Notes under the pieces: generated by a model
The model's database searches: none
What the model was told of the DNA's origin: nothing
Seen by the model: only the letters and a program-made list of their open reading frames with translations
Assembly: GCA_030604195.1 (NCBI GenBank)
Contig: JAUVWI010000008.1
Location: 1 to 64,000, forward strand
Length of the DNA stretch: 64,000 nt
Reading direction: 5' to 3'
Origin: Spirochaetales bacterium
GTDB taxonomy: Bacteria > Spirochaetota > Spirochaetia > SZUA-6 > DRHE01
Part shown: positions 50,086-61,078 of the stretch, in pieces
Position numbering within the stretch: position 1 is the stretch's first letter
How the letters are laid out: the number at the start of each line of letters is the position of its first letter
Program-made: the position numbers and the translations under genes

Positions 50086-50964
50086 ATGGATGGGCTTGTG
50101 CTGCTTGCCAAGCCTGAGGGAATTACCTCTTTTCAGACACTGGGAACTTTAAAGCAGAAACTGCATACCGGAAAAATCGGCCATACAGGTACTCTGGATA
50201 AATTTGCTGAAGGTCTTTTACTTGTGCTTACCGGCAGGACGACCAGGCTCTCTCCGCTGTTTTTGTCATTAGATAAGACCTATCGCGCTGTAATTATCTT
50301 TGGTAAAGAAACTGATACCTTAGACCCGGAGGGAGAAATCACTCTTGAAAGAGAGATACCCGGCTTGAAAGCTGTTGAACAGGCAATAGAAAGGCAGATT
50401 GGACAGATAGAGCAAATTCCTCCGGTTTATTCAGCGATCCATATTAACGGCAGCAGAGCCTACCAACTCGTCCGCTCCGGCAACACCCCGCAATTGGAGC
50501 CCCGTAAGGTGAGAATAGATTATATCAGGCTTATCGCTTATAAACCGCCGGAACTTTCAGTTGAGGTAAAATGCTCTAAAGGAACCTATATACGCTCTCT
50601 GGCGCGGGATCTGGGGCGTCTGGCCTCTTCCTGCGCTCATGTCAGCCGTCTCCAGCGTACTTCAGTCGGTAATTTTCACCTTAAAAATGCAGTTACACCC
50701 GAGAGTTTTAACCCGGAAAGTGATATTATTCCGCCGGTAAAATTCCTGAAGATATTTCCTGATATAAGGAAAATAACCGTTTCTAATCTATTGAGCAGTA
50801 AAATTATAAATGGTCAAAGCCTGAGCGATAAGCAACTGTCTGCATCCATGCAGCTCTCCGATGGATTATACGCTCTCTTTGGCGAAAATGAACAAATGCT
50901 GGCTGTTGCTTCAAGAAAAAACGGAAAATACAGCTATCAAGGGGTTTTTGGTATAAAGTCGTGA
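50086..50964 (+). CDS. truB: tRNA pseudouridine-55 synthase TruB
   Basis: TruB makes pseudouridine 55 in the T loop of tRNAs. The 292-residue protein opens MDGLVLLAKPEGITSFQTL and has the catalytic GHTGTLDKFAEGLLLVLTG, whose Asp is the nucleophile, IEQIPPVYSAIHINGSRAY and the VKCSKGTYIRSLARDLG segment. I took ATG 50086, the usual family start; a TTG at 50074 is in frame but touches AGG directly. The C-terminal PUA-like part is present but short. The stop overlaps the ribF start (GTGA). Confidence 0.94.
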   Translation: MDGLVLLAKPEGITSFQTLGTLKQKLHTGKIGHTGTLDKFAEGLLLVLTGRTTRLSPLFLSLDKTYRAVIIFGKETDTLDPEGEITLEREIPGLKAVEQAIERQIGQIEQIPPVYSAIHINGSRAYQLVRSGNTPQLEPRKVRIDYIRLIAYKPPELSVEVKCSKGTYIRSLARDLGRLASSCAHVSRLQRTSVGNFHLKNAVTPESFNPESDIIPPVKFLKIFPDIRKITVSNLLSSKIINGQSLSDKQLSASMQLSDGLYALFGENEQMLAVASRKNGKYSYQGVFGIKS

Positions 50965-51743
50965 AGATCATCAGCTGGGAAGATATCAGTATTGTTAAAT
51001 CGCAGATAACCGGACCGGTTGCCATTTCAATTGGTGTATTTGATGGTCTGCATATCGGCCATCAGCAGCTCGTAAAAACAGTTGTGCACAACCCGGATAA
51101 AGCCCTGCCTCTTATTTTTACCTTTACCAACAATCCGGCCCAGGTTCTTAAACATCGGGAAATTGAAGGAAAAATACTATCCTTGAAGCAGAAAATAGAT
51201 AAACTTAAAAGCATGGGAGTTGCCTGGACCGTGCTGATTGACTTTTCCTTTGAATTCAGTAAACTGGCAGGGAGTGATTTTATTAATACGCTGCAGAGCC
51301 TTTTTGATATAAGCAGAATTGTTGTGGGTTATAATTTTGCAATTGGTTATCGGAAGGATACGCAGATAGACGAATTAAGGGAAGCCTTTATAGGAAGTTC
51401 CACTAATATTCAGGTTATTGGTCCAACCACCTACGGAGGCAGGATAGTAAGCAGTTCGCGTATCCGTAAGGAAATAAAGCGGGCCAGATTCTTCGAGGTC
51501 CGGCAGATGCTTGGCCAGGATTATTTTCTTGACCTTTCATCATTTGAGTCCTTCCAGAAAGATGAAGGGTGGATTTCTTTAAGAAGGAAGGAACTGGCTC
51601 AAATGCTCCCGGATGAAGGCCTTTTCCGGGTATTCTTTGATACTGATAAAGGTAAAACTGAAGGGGAAGTGATTATCGACAGGGAAGCAATTAAATGGAA
51701 ATTATCCAGCGCTGCTGAGGTAAAGAAAATATATTTTGTTTAA
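50961..51743 (+). CDS. ribF: RibF-like FAD synthetase with shortened flavokinase part
   Basis: RibF normally joins an FMN adenylyltransferase and a riboflavin kinase. The first ~185 residues are the adenylyltransferase: AISIGVFDGLHIGHQQLV (HxGH-type motif), VVGYNFAIGYRKDTQIDEL and IVSSSRIRKEIKRARFFE. The remaining ~75 residues are much shorter than a kinase domain and lack the G-R-x-L-G-F-P-T-A-N motif; only a strand pattern (MLPDEGLFRVFFD) recalls it. At 260 residues the protein is about 50 shorter than usual. It may be only a FAD synthetase, with kinase activity elsewhere or FMN imported. It starts with GTG within the truB stop. Confidence 0.85.
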   Translation: MKIISWEDISIVKSQITGPVAISIGVFDGLHIGHQQLVKTVVHNPDKALPLIFTFTNNPAQVLKHREIEGKILSLKQKIDKLKSMGVAWTVLIDFSFEFSKLAGSDFINTLQSLFDISRIVVGYNFAIGYRKDTQIDELREAFIGSSTNIQVIGPTTYGGRIVSSSRIRKEIKRARFFEVRQMLGQDYFLDLSSFESFQKDEGWISLRRKELAQMLPDEGLFRVFFDTDKGKTEGEVIIDREAIKWKLSSAAEVKKIYFV

Positions 51744-51768
51744 TTAAGATTAGATTAGGAGGATAGAA

Positions 51769-52038
51769 ATGGCACTTACCAAAGAAAAAAAAATTGTAAT
51801 AATAAAAGATTTTGGTCTTCATGAAAAGGATTCCGGATCAGCTGAAGTACAAATTGCCCTTTTGACCAAAAGAATTACCGAACTTACCGAACATTTCAAG
51901 GTGTTTAAAAAGGATCATAATTCCAGACGGGGTCTGCTGAAGCTGGTAGGTCAAAGAAGAAAACTATTAAAGTATTTAAAGAGAAAGAACGTGGATAAAT
52001 ACCGGGAAATTCTCAAGCGTCTCTCTCTACGCAAGTAA
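51769..52038 (+). CDS. rpsO: 30S ribosomal protein S15
   Basis: S15 is a primary 16S rRNA-binding protein of the central domain. The 89 residues match the family throughout: [50 protein letters not shown] and [25 protein letters not shown] strong AGGAGG lies seven bases before the ATG. The rpsO-pnp order is widely kept; the 32-base gap to pnp shows no clear hairpin. Confidence 0.98.
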   Translation: MALTKEKKIVIIKDFGLHEKDSGSAEVQIALLTKRITELTEHFKVFKKDHNSRRGLLKLVGQRRKLLKYLKRKNVDKYREILKRLSLRK

Positions 52039-52070
52039 TCAAAACAGAAATAAAATGATAAGGAAAAATA

Positions 52071-54248
52071 ATGATACATAATGTTAAATTAAAAATAGGA
52101 CAGGATGAACTGGTTCTTGAGACCGGACGCATGGCAAAACAGGCGAATGGCGCCGTCTATGCCAGATATTCAGGCTCCGCGGTTCTGGCTACCATCTGCT
52201 GCTCGGATAAGGAAAGGGAAGAATTGGATTTTATTCCTTTATCCGTTGAATATAATGAGAAATATTACGCTGCCGGTAAAATACCCGGCGGTTTTCTGAA
52301 GAGAGAAGCAAGACCCAAGGATAAGGAAATACTGGTTTCACGGCTGATAGATCGAGCAATGCGCCCTCTTTTTTCTAAATTATTTAAAAGGGAGATCCAG
52401 ATAGTACCCACGACTATTTCCGCCGATCAGGTTAATCCGCCGGATGTAATAGCAATGGTAGCAGCTTCGGCAGCGGTGGTGATATCCGATATACCCTTTG
52501 CCGGACCTATCGGAGCGGTGCGCATCTGCAGCATGAATGATACTTTTATCGTAAACCCTACCTTTGACCAGATCGAAGAGAGTGACCTGGAAATACTGGT
52601 GGCCGGCACTGAGGAAGGCATAACCATGGTTGAAGGCGGGGCCAGTGAGATCCCGGAAGAACTGATGACCCGGGCAATTTCAACCGCTCATGAAACAATT
52701 AAAGAGATCTGCCGTATTCAGCGCCAACTTGCCGAGTTAGCCGGTAAGACCAAACTCCCGCTCAAAGATGAGGAAGAAGGGCTAACACCGGAGCTGAAAA
52801 GTGAAATTATTAACTCCGCCACTGCCGGAATGGAAAAGGCCTGTTTTGTTAAAGGCAAAGAGAATCGTTATGCAGCTATCAGACAGATAGTTGAAGAGAC
52901 AGTGGAAAGCTTTACTGAAAAGGTTCCTGAGGAACAGACAGCTCTGATTCATAAGATCCTCGAAGAGCTGGAATCTGATATTGTACGTAAATCAATTATC
53001 AAAAATAAGATCCGTACCGACGGCCGCGGGCCGGAGGATATTCGCCAGATTACCTGTGAGATCGATGTACTGCCCCGTACTCACGGCTCAGCCCTATTTA
53101 CTCGGGGCGAGACCCAGGCCCTGGCTGTTACCACCCTCGGCACAATCCGTGATGAACAGATTATGGATGACCTCGAGGGAGATAACAGAAAATCATTTAT
53201 GCTGCATTATAACTTTCCTCCCTTTTCAGTGGGCGAGGTTAAACGTCTATTTACCGGCCGTAGGGAGATCGGTCATGGTCGTCTGGCAGAAAGGGCTCTG
53301 CAACAAGTTCTGCCGGCTAATGCAGATTTCCCCTACACTATCCGCGTGGTCTCGGATGTTCTGGAATCAAATGGCTCCTCATCTATGGCAACTGTCTGCG
53401 GCAGCACCCTCAGTTTGCTCAATGCCGGGGTACCCATAAGCGCGCCTGTAGCCGGGATTGCCATGGGATTGGTCAAAGACGAGAGCGATTATGTAATATT
53501 AAGTGATATTCTCGGAGAAGAAGACCATCTGGGCGATATGGACTTTAAGGTTGCCGGAACCGCCAAAGGCATAACCGCTTTTCAGATGGATATAAAAATC
53601 GGCGGAGTCGAGGGTTCTCTTCTCAGTCAGGCTTTGGATCAGGCCCGAACCGGCCGCTTGCATATACTGGATATAATGAATAAGACTATTGAAAAACCGA
53701 GGGACTCTATTTCGGATTACGCACCGAAGATTATGACCTTTCAGATAGATGAAGACAAAATTGGCATGGTAATAGGTCCTGGTGGTAAGATGATAAAGAG
53801 TATTACCGCAAAAACCGAAGCCACGGTTAATATCGAAGATAGCGGCCAGGTAACAATTTACTGCAAGGAAAAAGAAGGGGCTGAAAAAGCGCGCGCCATG
53901 ATCGAAAGTATAATCGAAGAACCGGAAGTGGGAAAATGGTATACAGGCACTGTCAAACGAATCACTGATTTCGGCGCTTTTATTGAGTTTCTGCCAGGCA
54001 AAGAGGGGCTCTGTCATATTTCCAAATTATCCACTGAACATGTAAGATCTGTCTCTGATGTTCTAAAAGAAGGACAGGAGGTCAAGGTAAAGCTTTTTGA
54101 GATTGACAGAATGGGCAGAATAAATCTGAGTTTAATAGAGGAAACAGGCAAGCCAAACCGGAGCGGTCCTCCCCCCCGTGAGGGCGGCGACAATTACCGC
54201 TCAGGCTCATCAAATAGAGGTGGTCAGCACGGCAACCGGCGGAGATAA
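52071..54248 (+). CDS. pnp: Polyribonucleotide nucleotidyltransferase (PNPase)
   Basis: PNPase degrades RNA from the 3' end by phosphorolysis. The 725 residues contain two RNase PH domains ([19 protein letters not shown], then [32 protein letters not shown] and [40 protein letters not shown]), the linking helical domain, a KH domain ([17 protein letters not shown]), an S1 domain ([21 protein letters not shown]) and a short Arg/Gly-rich tail ([18 protein letters not shown]). The catalytic acidic residues are present. It is followed after three bases by the protease gene. Confidence 0.97.
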   Translation: MIHNVKLKIGQDELVLETGRMAKQANGAVYARYSGSAVLATICCSDKEREELDFIPLSVEYNEKYYAAGKIPGGFLKREARPKDKEILVSRLIDRAMRPLFSKLFKREIQIVPTTISADQVNPPDVIAMVAASAAVVISDIPFAGPIGAVRICSMNDTFIVNPTFDQIEESDLEILVAGTEEGITMVEGGASEIPEELMTRAISTAHETIKEICRIQRQLAELAGKTKLPLKDEEEGLTPELKSEIINSATAGMEKACFVKGKENRYAAIRQIVEETVESFTEKVPEEQTALIHKILEELESDIVRKSIIKNKIRTDGRGPEDIRQITCEIDVLPRTHGSALFTRGETQALAVTTLGTIRDEQIMDDLEGDNRKSFMLHYNFPPFSVGEVKRLFTGRREIGHGRLAERALQQVLPANADFPYTIRVVSDVLESNGSSSMATVCGSTLSLLNAGVPISAPVAGIAMGLVKDESDYVILSDILGEEDHLGDMDFKVAGTAKGITAFQMDIKIGGVEGSLLSQALDQARTGRLHILDIMNKTIEKPRDSISDYAPKIMTFQIDEDKIGMVIGPGGKMIKSITAKTEATVNIEDSGQVTIYCKEKEGAEKARAMIESIIEEPEVGKWYTGTVKRITDFGAFIEFLPGKEGLCHISKLSTEHVRSVSDVLKEGQEVKVKLFEIDRMGRINLSLIEETGKPNRSGPPPREGGDNYRSGSSNRGGQHGNRRR

Positions 54249-54251
54249 CTA

Positions 54252-55514
54252 TTGATCCATTTCCGGCAACTGAAGAATGGCAGCAGCGCCATCCTGGAAA
54301 CTGTAGAAAATACTGATATTGTTTCCATCGGCTTCTGGTACCGGCATGGTTCCAGGGATGAAACAGCGAGTGAAGAGGGTTTCGCTCATTTCCTGGAGCA
54401 TATGCTCTTCAAGGGTACTGAAAAAAGAACCGCCTTTCAGATTGCCCAAGCTATTGATCGGGTAGGTGGATTTTTAAATGCCTTTACAGAAAAAGAGCTT
54501 ACCTGTCTTTACTGCACTCTACCCAGAGAATATATAAAGCTGGCGATAGATGTAATCACCGATATGGTTAACAACTCTGTTCTGAGTACTGAGGATATCG
54601 AAAAAGAAAAGCTGGTAGTCATTAGTGAAATACAATCTATCGAGGATAATCCCGAGGAAAAGGCTTATGAGCTCTATCTTGAAACAATGTGGAAGGATCA
54701 CTCTCTATCCAGACGAATTACCGGCGAGTGTAAGAATATAAAAACGATAAACAGAGAAAATCTCTACGCTTTCTATAAAAAATGCTTTGTTCCCTCAAAT
54801 TCTGTTGTTACAGTTGCAGGCAAAGTCGATCCTGAAGCAGTGTTTGATCTTTTAGAAAAGTATCAGAATAACTCCACCATTAACCGGTTGGAACAAATCC
54901 GTACGCCGCCGGTTAATGAAACAACCTGGAAATTTAAAAAGAATAATTCCCAGCAACTACATATCTATACCGGTTTATGCACTGCTCCCCCCAATAAATT
55001 TGTGGATTATTATAAGATACTTGTTTTCAGCACCCTATTCGGTGAATCCATGAGCTCTCGTCTCTTTCAACAGCTGCGCGAGAAAGAGGGATTATGTTAT
55101 TCGATTTTTTCCTTTAGAACCTATTACTCAGATATCAACCTGTGGAGTATTTATGCCAATACGCCACCTGATTTTGCTTCCAGGGTTATTAAATCCATAA
55201 ACCACGAATTGAAAAGACTGCACAGCGAGCCTCCCACTAAAAAAGAAGTATCCGATGCCAGGGGCCAGCTGCGAGGCAATCTTATTCTCTCCAAAGAGGA
55301 TATGGAAAGCCGCATGAAACGCCTGCTGCGGCAGTACCTTATAACCGGTAATGTATTGGAGTATGAAGAATCCTTAAGCTTATTGAAAAAAATCACAACC
55401 GTTGATGTACAGGAAATAGTAACAGAATTTATCAAACCTGATCATTTTAACATGCTGGCTTATGGGAGTAAACGGTTGAAAAACTTTTCACCAGGCGGTT
55501 ATAATTTTGGCTAA
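54252..55514 (+). CDS. M16-family zinc peptidase (processing protease-like)
   Basis: The 420-residue protein has the inverted zinc motif H-x2-E-H ([14 protein letters not shown], about 47-51) and the further conserved glutamate region ([22 protein letters not shown]), as in pitrilysin and mitochondrial processing peptidase. No signal peptide, so it is likely cytoplasmic. The second half ([14 protein letters not shown]) is the usual inactive M16 domain. It starts with TTG three bases after pnp, an order (pnp-M16-dut) kept in many bacteria. The frame overlaps dut by eight bases. Confidence 0.93.
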   Translation: MIHFRQLKNGSSAILETVENTDIVSIGFWYRHGSRDETASEEGFAHFLEHMLFKGTEKRTAFQIAQAIDRVGGFLNAFTEKELTCLYCTLPREYIKLAIDVITDMVNNSVLSTEDIEKEKLVVISEIQSIEDNPEEKAYELYLETMWKDHSLSRRITGECKNIKTINRENLYAFYKKCFVPSNSVVTVAGKVDPEAVFDLLEKYQNNSTINRLEQIRTPPVNETTWKFKKNNSQQLHIYTGLCTAPPNKFVDYYKILVFSTLFGESMSSRLFQQLREKEGLCYSIFSFRTYYSDINLWSIYANTPPDFASRVIKSINHELKRLHSEPPTKKEVSDARGQLRGNLILSKEDMESRMKRLLRQYLITGNVLEYEESLSLLKKITTVDVQEIVTEFIKPDHFNMLAYGSKRLKNFSPGGYNFG

Positions 55515-55947
55515 AAAAATTGATCTTCCCTGTGTATCTACATCAGGTTTTTTTCCCCGTTATCAATCAAAGTACGCTGCAGGCGCTGACCTGCAGGCTG
55601 CCGTTGAAGAGAATCTGGTGCTTAAGCCCGGACAGAGAGAATTGATTCCAACGGGTTTGATAATAGAGCTCCCGGAAGGATTTGAAGCCCAGATAAGGCC
55701 GCGCTCCGGACTCGCTGTAAAAGAGGGCATTACAATTTTAAATACTCCCGGCACTATCGATTCCGATTACCGCGGTGAGATCAAGGTTTTATTAATTAAC
55801 CTGGGACATTCTGATTACACAATAAAACGGGGCGATCGAATAGCCCAGATAGTTATCTGTCCGGTGGTCACAGCTAATTTTATTATCCAGGAGTCTCTAA
55901 ATGAAACCTTCAGGGGTAGGGGAGGTTTTGGCTCAACGGGCAAATAG
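55507..55947 (+). CDS. dut: Deoxyuridine 5'-triphosphate nucleotidohydrolase
   Basis: dUTPase removes dUTP and supplies dUMP for thymidylate synthesis. The 146-residue trimeric-type enzyme shows the five motifs: AGADLQAA (I), [10 protein letters not shown] (II), [17 protein letters not shown] (III), GDRIAQIVI (IV) and [11 protein letters not shown] (V). It starts with TTG, overlapping the protease gene, and its own end is overlapped by the lipoprotein gene. The window also holds tmk, another step of thymidylate supply, but far away. Confidence 0.97.
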   Translation: MAKKIDLPCVSTSGFFPRYQSKYAAGADLQAAVEENLVLKPGQRELIPTGLIIELPEGFEAQIRPRSGLAVKEGITILNTPGTIDSDYRGEIKVLLINLGHSDYTIKRGDRIAQIVICPVVTANFIIQESLNETFRGRGGFGSTGK

Positions 55948-57427
55948 GAGGGCAATCTTCCCCCTTATAACCTTACTTATTCTCTCCTGCGCCGGTAGAT
56001 CAGTTAAAGAAAACCTGGTTTCCCAAATCATACCGGAAAACCCGTCAGAGAGAGCCCGTTACATCATTGCAAATCCAGCTGCGTCTTTTACCGCAGATAC
56101 CCGATATTCAGCTAAAGTCCGAGAAGCTTTAGCAGATAAGGATCAGGAAAAGACTCAATATTATCTTATACAGCTCTTAGCAGAAGAAACCGAGCCGCAT
56201 ATGCGCCTGGAGGCTTCCCTGCTGCTTGCTGATATCTATTATTTAAAGCGCCGCTATGAAGATGCCTTCCAGCTATATACCCGGGTCCTTCCTTTTCTCG
56301 ATGGTTATCTGCCTGTTGCTGAAGAAGATTATACTAAGGCTATATTGCGGCTGGCCGAAATTTCACTATTTAACAGGAAAGATGAAGAGTTGGCTCAAGA
56401 GTATTACTCAAAACTGAATTCCAATGCGCTTGCGCATATTGATAATGAACGCGGCAAATACCTGGAGAGAAAGCTGCTGCTCAAGGAAATATCACCGGCT
56501 CTCCTTGGTTTATCGGACAATAACATTTCCGCAATAGAGGTTGATGGGGACGACCTCTGGGTAGGAACCTGGAATGGCGGATTGGCGCGCTATTCACTCA
56601 GCAACAAAGAGACCAGGGTATTCAGCGATGGAGGAAAGAGCCTGACCCCTAATTCTGTACGCAGTATAGAGATTACTCCGGACAGGGTATGGATAGGATC
56701 TTATCAGGAACTGCGGGTTTACTCAAAAGTTGATTCCTCCTGGAAGATAATCCCCGAGTTCAGCGCTGCTAATTCAACACGTATCGAAACAATCAAAGCC
56801 ATAGATGATACTCTTTATATTGGCACCCTGGGCCGTGGTTTATGGCGGTTAAGAAATAACAGCTGGGAGCGGCTCAATAGCGGACCTTTACCGGGTGATT
56901 TTATCAATTGCCTGGAAAATATCGGTTCATTACTCTATATTGGAACCATGAATCTCGGCGTTGTCTTGTTAGATATAGAGCCTATAGAGACAGGTTCAGA
57001 AACAGGTTCCTTTTCCACCTTTGACAGGATTAATCCCGGTGTTGAAGCCAGAAATATTACCATGCTTCTATCTCAAGGTATGGACACACTCTGGATTGGC
57101 ACCTATGGCAAGGGTTTGTACAACTGGCAGGAAAAGAGCAATAAGCTGGTGCATTACTGCAAAAGCTCCGGACAAATAGCTGATGACTGGGTCTTAAGCG
57201 GTGTAAAAACAGAGCGGGCGCTTTATTTCGGCACATTTGGCGGCGGCATATCTTTTATTTTTCTTAACAGCAGCAGTAAATGGCAAAGAATCGGCCTTAA
57301 CCAGGGTTTGCCTTCATTGGATATAAGCGTTCTTGCCTACCTTCCCTCACCGGTTGGATCTCTATTTGCAGGAACCCTTGGCGGCGGTGTAGTTGAATTG
57401 AATGAAGCCCTATTGAATGAAAACTAA
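55901..57427 (+). CDS. Lipoprotein with TPR-like region and beta-propeller repeats
   Basis: The 508-residue protein has a hydrophobic leader with lipobox LILSCAG (cysteine about residue 30), a helical TPR-like part (about 60-190: [22 protein letters not shown]) and a C-terminal propeller of repeats resembling those of two-component regulator propellers, each with a D[11 protein letters not shown] or [11 protein letters not shown] type core. It is probably anchored in the periplasm, where propellers bind ligands or partners. Start ATG 55901 overlaps dut by 47 bases; an in-frame TTG at 55928 would give a shorter leader. lptF follows with an overlap, so an envelope role is likely. Confidence 0.7.
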   Translation: MKPSGVGEVLAQRANRRAIFPLITLLILSCAGRSVKENLVSQIIPENPSERARYIIANPAASFTADTRYSAKVREALADKDQEKTQYYLIQLLAEETEPHMRLEASLLLADIYYLKRRYEDAFQLYTRVLPFLDGYLPVAEEDYTKAILRLAEISLFNRKDEELAQEYYSKLNSNALAHIDNERGKYLERKLLLKEISPALLGLSDNNISAIEVDGDDLWVGTWNGGLARYSLSNKETRVFSDGGKSLTPNSVRSIEITPDRVWIGSYQELRVYSKVDSSWKIIPEFSAANSTRIETIKAIDDTLYIGTLGRGLWRLRNNSWERLNSGPLPGDFINCLENIGSLLYIGTMNLGVVLLDIEPIETGSETGSFSTFDRINPGVEARNITMLLSQGMDTLWIGTYGKGLYNWQEKSNKLVHYCKSSGQIADDWVLSGVKTERALYFGTFGGGISFIFLNSSSKWQRIGLNQGLPSLDISVLAYLPSPVGSLFAGTLGGGVVELNEALLNEN

Positions 57428-58682
57428 TTACTCTATAATTTATTCATACATAATAAAGGAGTTTCTGCTTTCCTTTGCAGTTGCCTTTTTATTCTTCTTT
57501 TTTATTTTCTTTATTAATCAACTTCTGCTTATGGCTGAAGAGATATTCTCTAAACGGGTGCCATTTGGAGATGTCGTACTATTTATTCTTTTTTCATTTC
57601 CAGCTATTGTGGCTATAGCTTTTCCCTTTGCTTCACTGGTTGGTTCCCTGATGTCCATCGGACGTCTTTCGGCTGACAATGAAATCATGGCTTTAAAAGC
57701 TCTAGGAATTCCTGTATTCAGGGTTTTTGCACCATTACTATTTGTGGGCATTATCTTTTCCCTGGTATCATTTATTACTAATGACTATTTTTTACCTTTA
57801 GGTAATATTCGATTGGGCAATATATACCGGAAAATACTTTACTCAAATCCGGCAATTGAACTTGAGCCATACTCGGTTAATAGATACGAGAATACAACAA
57901 TTATCACCGGTCATATAGAGCAGCAGCTGATTAGTGATATTGTGATTATTGATAAAACGCCGCAGAATAATAAAAGAATCATCTCAGCAAAACAAGCGGC
58001 CCTGCTGAAAAGCGAGGAACAGAAAGGCGTTGTATCTCTACGCCTTGAGAATGTTTTCAGCCAGATTTCCTTAAGTGCCCGTAAGGGTCAATATGAATAC
58101 ACAACCTCAAAAGTCATGATCTATAATATACTCCTTAAAGATATAAGCTTCTCTTTAATGAATCCCGGGCCCAGAGAGATGAGCTCAGTTGATGTCTGGC
58201 GGGAAATCCTGAAAAAGAGGGAGGCCCTGGGAAAAAAGAAGAAACTACGCGAAGAGGAAATCAGAGGGGAGCTCTATTCCCTGATCATGGAATTGAGGTA
58301 TTCTAATGAACATCCCGATGAGGAAAGAATGGCCGAAATCAGACAGGTTTATCAACAATTGCAGAAAAAGAAAAATCTTCCGGTAAAAGACCGCAGTCTG
58401 CAGGTTTTTGAATTGGAGTTTAATAAGAAATTTTCTTTTCCCCTGTCCTGCCTGATCTTTATTTTCTTTGCCTTTCCTGTAGGACTCTATACCAGGAAGA
58501 GCGGCAGAACAGTGGGATTCGGCCTGGGACTGGTAATGACCAGCTTTTACTGGGGGCTCTTATTTTTGGGTCACACTTTAGGCACCAGGCTTGAGTTTCC
58601 CCCCTTTCTATCCATGTGGTTTCCTAATATTTTTGTACTGACCGTTGCAGTAATCCTTTTATTAATTCGAGCAAACAGATGA
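57417..58682 (+). CDS. lptF: LptF/LptG-family permease, first copy (LptF-like)
   Basis: LptF and LptG form the membrane part of the LptBFG transporter that extracts lipopolysaccharide or related glycolipid from the inner membrane. The 421-residue protein begins with a membrane helix (LLSFAVAFLFFFFIFFINQLLL), has the FPAIVAIAFPFASLVGSLMSIGRLSADNEIMALKALG segment typical of the YjgP/YjgQ family, a large periplasmic domain and three C-terminal helices (FPLSCLIFIFFAFPVGLYTRKSG). The ATG overlaps the lipoprotein gene by 11 bases and the stop overlaps lptG (ATGA). No lptB or lptC lies nearby. Confidence 0.9.
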   Translation: MKTNYSIIYSYIIKEFLLSFAVAFLFFFFIFFINQLLLMAEEIFSKRVPFGDVVLFILFSFPAIVAIAFPFASLVGSLMSIGRLSADNEIMALKALGIPVFRVFAPLLFVGIIFSLVSFITNDYFLPLGNIRLGNIYRKILYSNPAIELEPYSVNRYENTTIITGHIEQQLISDIVIIDKTPQNNKRIISAKQAALLKSEEQKGVVSLRLENVFSQISLSARKGQYEYTTSKVMIYNILLKDISFSLMNPGPREMSSVDVWREILKKREALGKKKKLREEEIRGELYSLIMELRYSNEHPDEERMAEIRQVYQQLQKKKNLPVKDRSLQVFELEFNKKFSFPLSCLIFIFFAFPVGLYTRKSGRTVGFGLGLVMTSFYWGLLFLGHTLGTRLEFPPFLSMWFPNIFVLTVAVILLLIRANR

Positions 58683-59758
58683 AAATATTTTTTACCATGC
58701 TATTACTGGCTTTTATTCCTGTTTTTATCACTTCACTTTTATTCTTTGTCTTCATACTTGAATTAATGGATCTTTTTTCCAATCTATGGCGTTATCTGGC
58801 CCACGATGCCACCATTCCGAGCATTCTTACCGTGAGTTTACTTTACCTGCCCAAATGCATTTCCTATGCTCTGCCAATTTCTCTTCTATTTTCTGTTTCC
58901 TTTACCCTTGGCAATCTCTATATGAATAATGAATTAATTGCCATGTTTGCTGCGGGTGTAAGCTTATACCGCCTGGTAATACCTTTTCTGCTCATTGGCC
59001 TGATAAGCAGTATAGCTATTTTTTTCTTCGACAACTCAGTAGTGATTGACACCTTGCGTCAGAAAAATCAACTCTTCAGGACTCTGGTTCACATGAGTGT
59101 TTCCTATAGCAACACCAATGTCACTGTAATAAGTTCAGATACCCGGGTCATTTACCAGAGCGATTATTATAATGATAAAAAAGAAACCCTTACCAAAGTA
59201 ACCCTGATTATCAGGGATGAGGATTTTAATTTCAAATCACGCATTGACGCTGATTGGGCGCAGTGGCAGCAGAATAGCTGGGTGTTCCATAACTGCCGGA
59301 TAATCGAGTGGAACTCCACAGATACGCAACTAATTCACAGGCAGGTCAAACGGTTGGATTCACCGGAGCTGAATGAAAAACCTTCAACATTCCGGAAAAC
59401 AACCCGCCGGATAGAAGAGATGAAGCAAAATGAGGCGCTCAAATGGGTTCAATCCTTAAAACAAGCAGGGCTTCCATATCGTCATGCCCTTACTGAATAT
59501 TATAAGAAATTCTTTCTGGCACTGAATCCCTTTATTGTAACCCTGATTTCAGCAGGGATCGGCAGCGCCTTTAAGAAAAACATTCTGCTGATGCACCTTC
59601 TCACCGCTTTGATTTTAAGCGTGATTTATTATGTCGCCCAGATGATCACTGTAATCCTTTCAAAGGGGGGCTATATCCCCCCCCTGGCCGGAGCAGGAAG
59701 CTCCTTTATTCTATTTTTGGCAGCCGGGATATATATGTTACGAAGAGCGAGAACTTAA
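58679..59758 (+). CDS. lptG: LptF/LptG-family permease, second copy (LptG-like)
   Basis: The 359-residue partner has the same layout: N-terminal helix (MLLLAFIPVFITSLLFFVFI), the YLPKCISYALPISLLFSVSFTLGNLYMNNELIAMFAAGV stretch, a periplasmic domain and closing helices (HALTEYYKKFFLALNPFIVTL, LLTALILSVIYYVAQMITVI). The pair shows that the host exports a glycolipid to its outer membrane, which is notable if it is a spirochaete, as not all of these make LPS. hexokinase follows after six bases. Confidence 0.9.
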   Translation: MKIFFTMLLLAFIPVFITSLLFFVFILELMDLFSNLWRYLAHDATIPSILTVSLLYLPKCISYALPISLLFSVSFTLGNLYMNNELIAMFAAGVSLYRLVIPFLLIGLISSIAIFFFDNSVVIDTLRQKNQLFRTLVHMSVSYSNTNVTVISSDTRVIYQSDYYNDKKETLTKVTLIIRDEDFNFKSRIDADWAQWQQNSWVFHNCRIIEWNSTDTQLIHRQVKRLDSPELNEKPSTFRKTTRRIEEMKQNEALKWVQSLKQAGLPYRHALTEYYKKFFLALNPFIVTLISAGIGSAFKKNILLMHLLTALILSVIYYVAQMITVILSKGGYIPPLAGAGSSFILFLAAGIYMLRRART

Positions 59759-59764
59759 CAGCTT

Positions 59765-61078
59765 ATGAAAACAGCCAGACAGAGAGTAAATGATTTTTTA
59801 AAAACTATGGGTATGGATTTTAGAGAAATAGATATGGACAAATATTCCCGCCTCTTTGCACGGGAAATGGTGACAGGTCTACAGGGTAAAGAGAGCAGTT
59901 TAAAGATGATCCCCACCTATATTGAGATGAAAAAAGAAATCCCCTGCAGGGAACCCGTTATTGTCCTGGATGCCGGGGGAACCAATTTAAGAGCCGCAGT
60001 GGTCCGGTTTACCAGTGAAGGGAAAGCTCTCATAAGCAATTTTGCCAGGTATCCTATGCCCGGAATCGGAGGGGAGGTGACTAAAAAAGTATTTTTTGGA
60101 ACTATAGCCGGATATCTGCATCCACTTTTAAATGCCAGTGAGAAAATCGGCTTCTCTTTTTCCTATCCAACTGAAATGATGCCCAATAAAGATGGAAAGC
60201 TGATAACCTTCAACAAAGAGGTTAAGGCCGGAGAAGTTGTGGGGGAACTTATAGGTCAGGGTCTGCTTGCAGCTATAAAATCGGCAGGGTATAAAGCATA
60301 TAAGCATGTTGTTCTGTTAAATGACACTGTTTCAACCATGCTGGCTGCACAGGCAGCAACCCCCGGGCATTTATATAGTGAATACATCGGCTTTGTGCTT
60401 GGGACAGGTACTAATTCCTGCTACCTGGAAAGTAACCGCAATATAACCAAGAATAGAGAGCTCATTCCCGATAATTACCAGATAATAAATATCGAGTCCG
60501 GGAATTTCGATAAAGTGCCCGGAGGCATTATTGACCGGCAATTAGACAATGTAACAATTGATCCGGCACGGCATACCTTTGAAAAAATGATCTCCGGCGC
60601 CTACCTGGGGCCGCTATGCGCGAAAACCATTGAAAAAGCGACTGATGATAATCTTCTTTCAAGCGCGTTTAATAAAAAGATGGTAAATTTGCAATCCCTG
60701 GATACCAGAGATATCAATTCATATTTATTCGATCCGCATAACCAGGCTAATACCCTGAGCAGCAATCTGCACGGTTGCCATGAAGATGATTATAGTACCA
60801 TTTATTACATCATTGAGAGTTTAGTCGAAAGGGCTGCAAAATTAGCAGCAATTAACCTGGCTTCAGTTGCGCTCAAAACCGGTGGAGGCCAAAATCCTGA
60901 CAGGCCCCTCTGCATTAGCGCTGAAGGAACAACATTCTATAAAGTGAAATCCCTTCAGACCAGGATCAAATACTATCTTGACGACTACCTGATGAAAAAA
61001 AACAAATGCTGTTATAAAATTATAAATGTAAAAGACTCATCCCTGATAGGCGCAGCAATAGCGGGTTTAACTAATTAA
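59765..61078 (+). CDS. Hexokinase (eukaryote-type fold)
   Basis: The 437-residue protein matches hexokinases of the eukaryotic type: phosphate 1 loop LDAGGTNLRAAVVRF, SFSYPTEM near the sugar site, the catalytic LLNDTVSTMLAA with Asp, and GFVLGTGTNSCYLE (phosphate 2). It phosphorylates glucose to glucose 6-phosphate in the cytoplasm. Such enzymes are found in spirochaetes and a few other bacteria, where most bacteria use ROK or Glk kinases, and this is one of the arguments for the host group. It lies between lptG and tgt and may be transcribed with them. Confidence 0.9.
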   Translation: MKTARQRVNDFLKTMGMDFREIDMDKYSRLFAREMVTGLQGKESSLKMIPTYIEMKKEIPCREPVIVLDAGGTNLRAAVVRFTSEGKALISNFARYPMPGIGGEVTKKVFFGTIAGYLHPLLNASEKIGFSFSYPTEMMPNKDGKLITFNKEVKAGEVVGELIGQGLLAAIKSAGYKAYKHVVLLNDTVSTMLAAQAATPGHLYSEYIGFVLGTGTNSCYLESNRNITKNRELIPDNYQIINIESGNFDKVPGGIIDRQLDNVTIDPARHTFEKMISGAYLGPLCAKTIEKATDDNLLSSAFNKKMVNLQSLDTRDINSYLFDPHNQANTLSSNLHGCHEDDYSTIYYIIESLVERAAKLAAINLASVALKTGGGQNPDRPLCISAEGTTFYKVKSLQTRIKYYLDDYLMKKNKCCYKIINVKDSSLIGAAIAGLTN

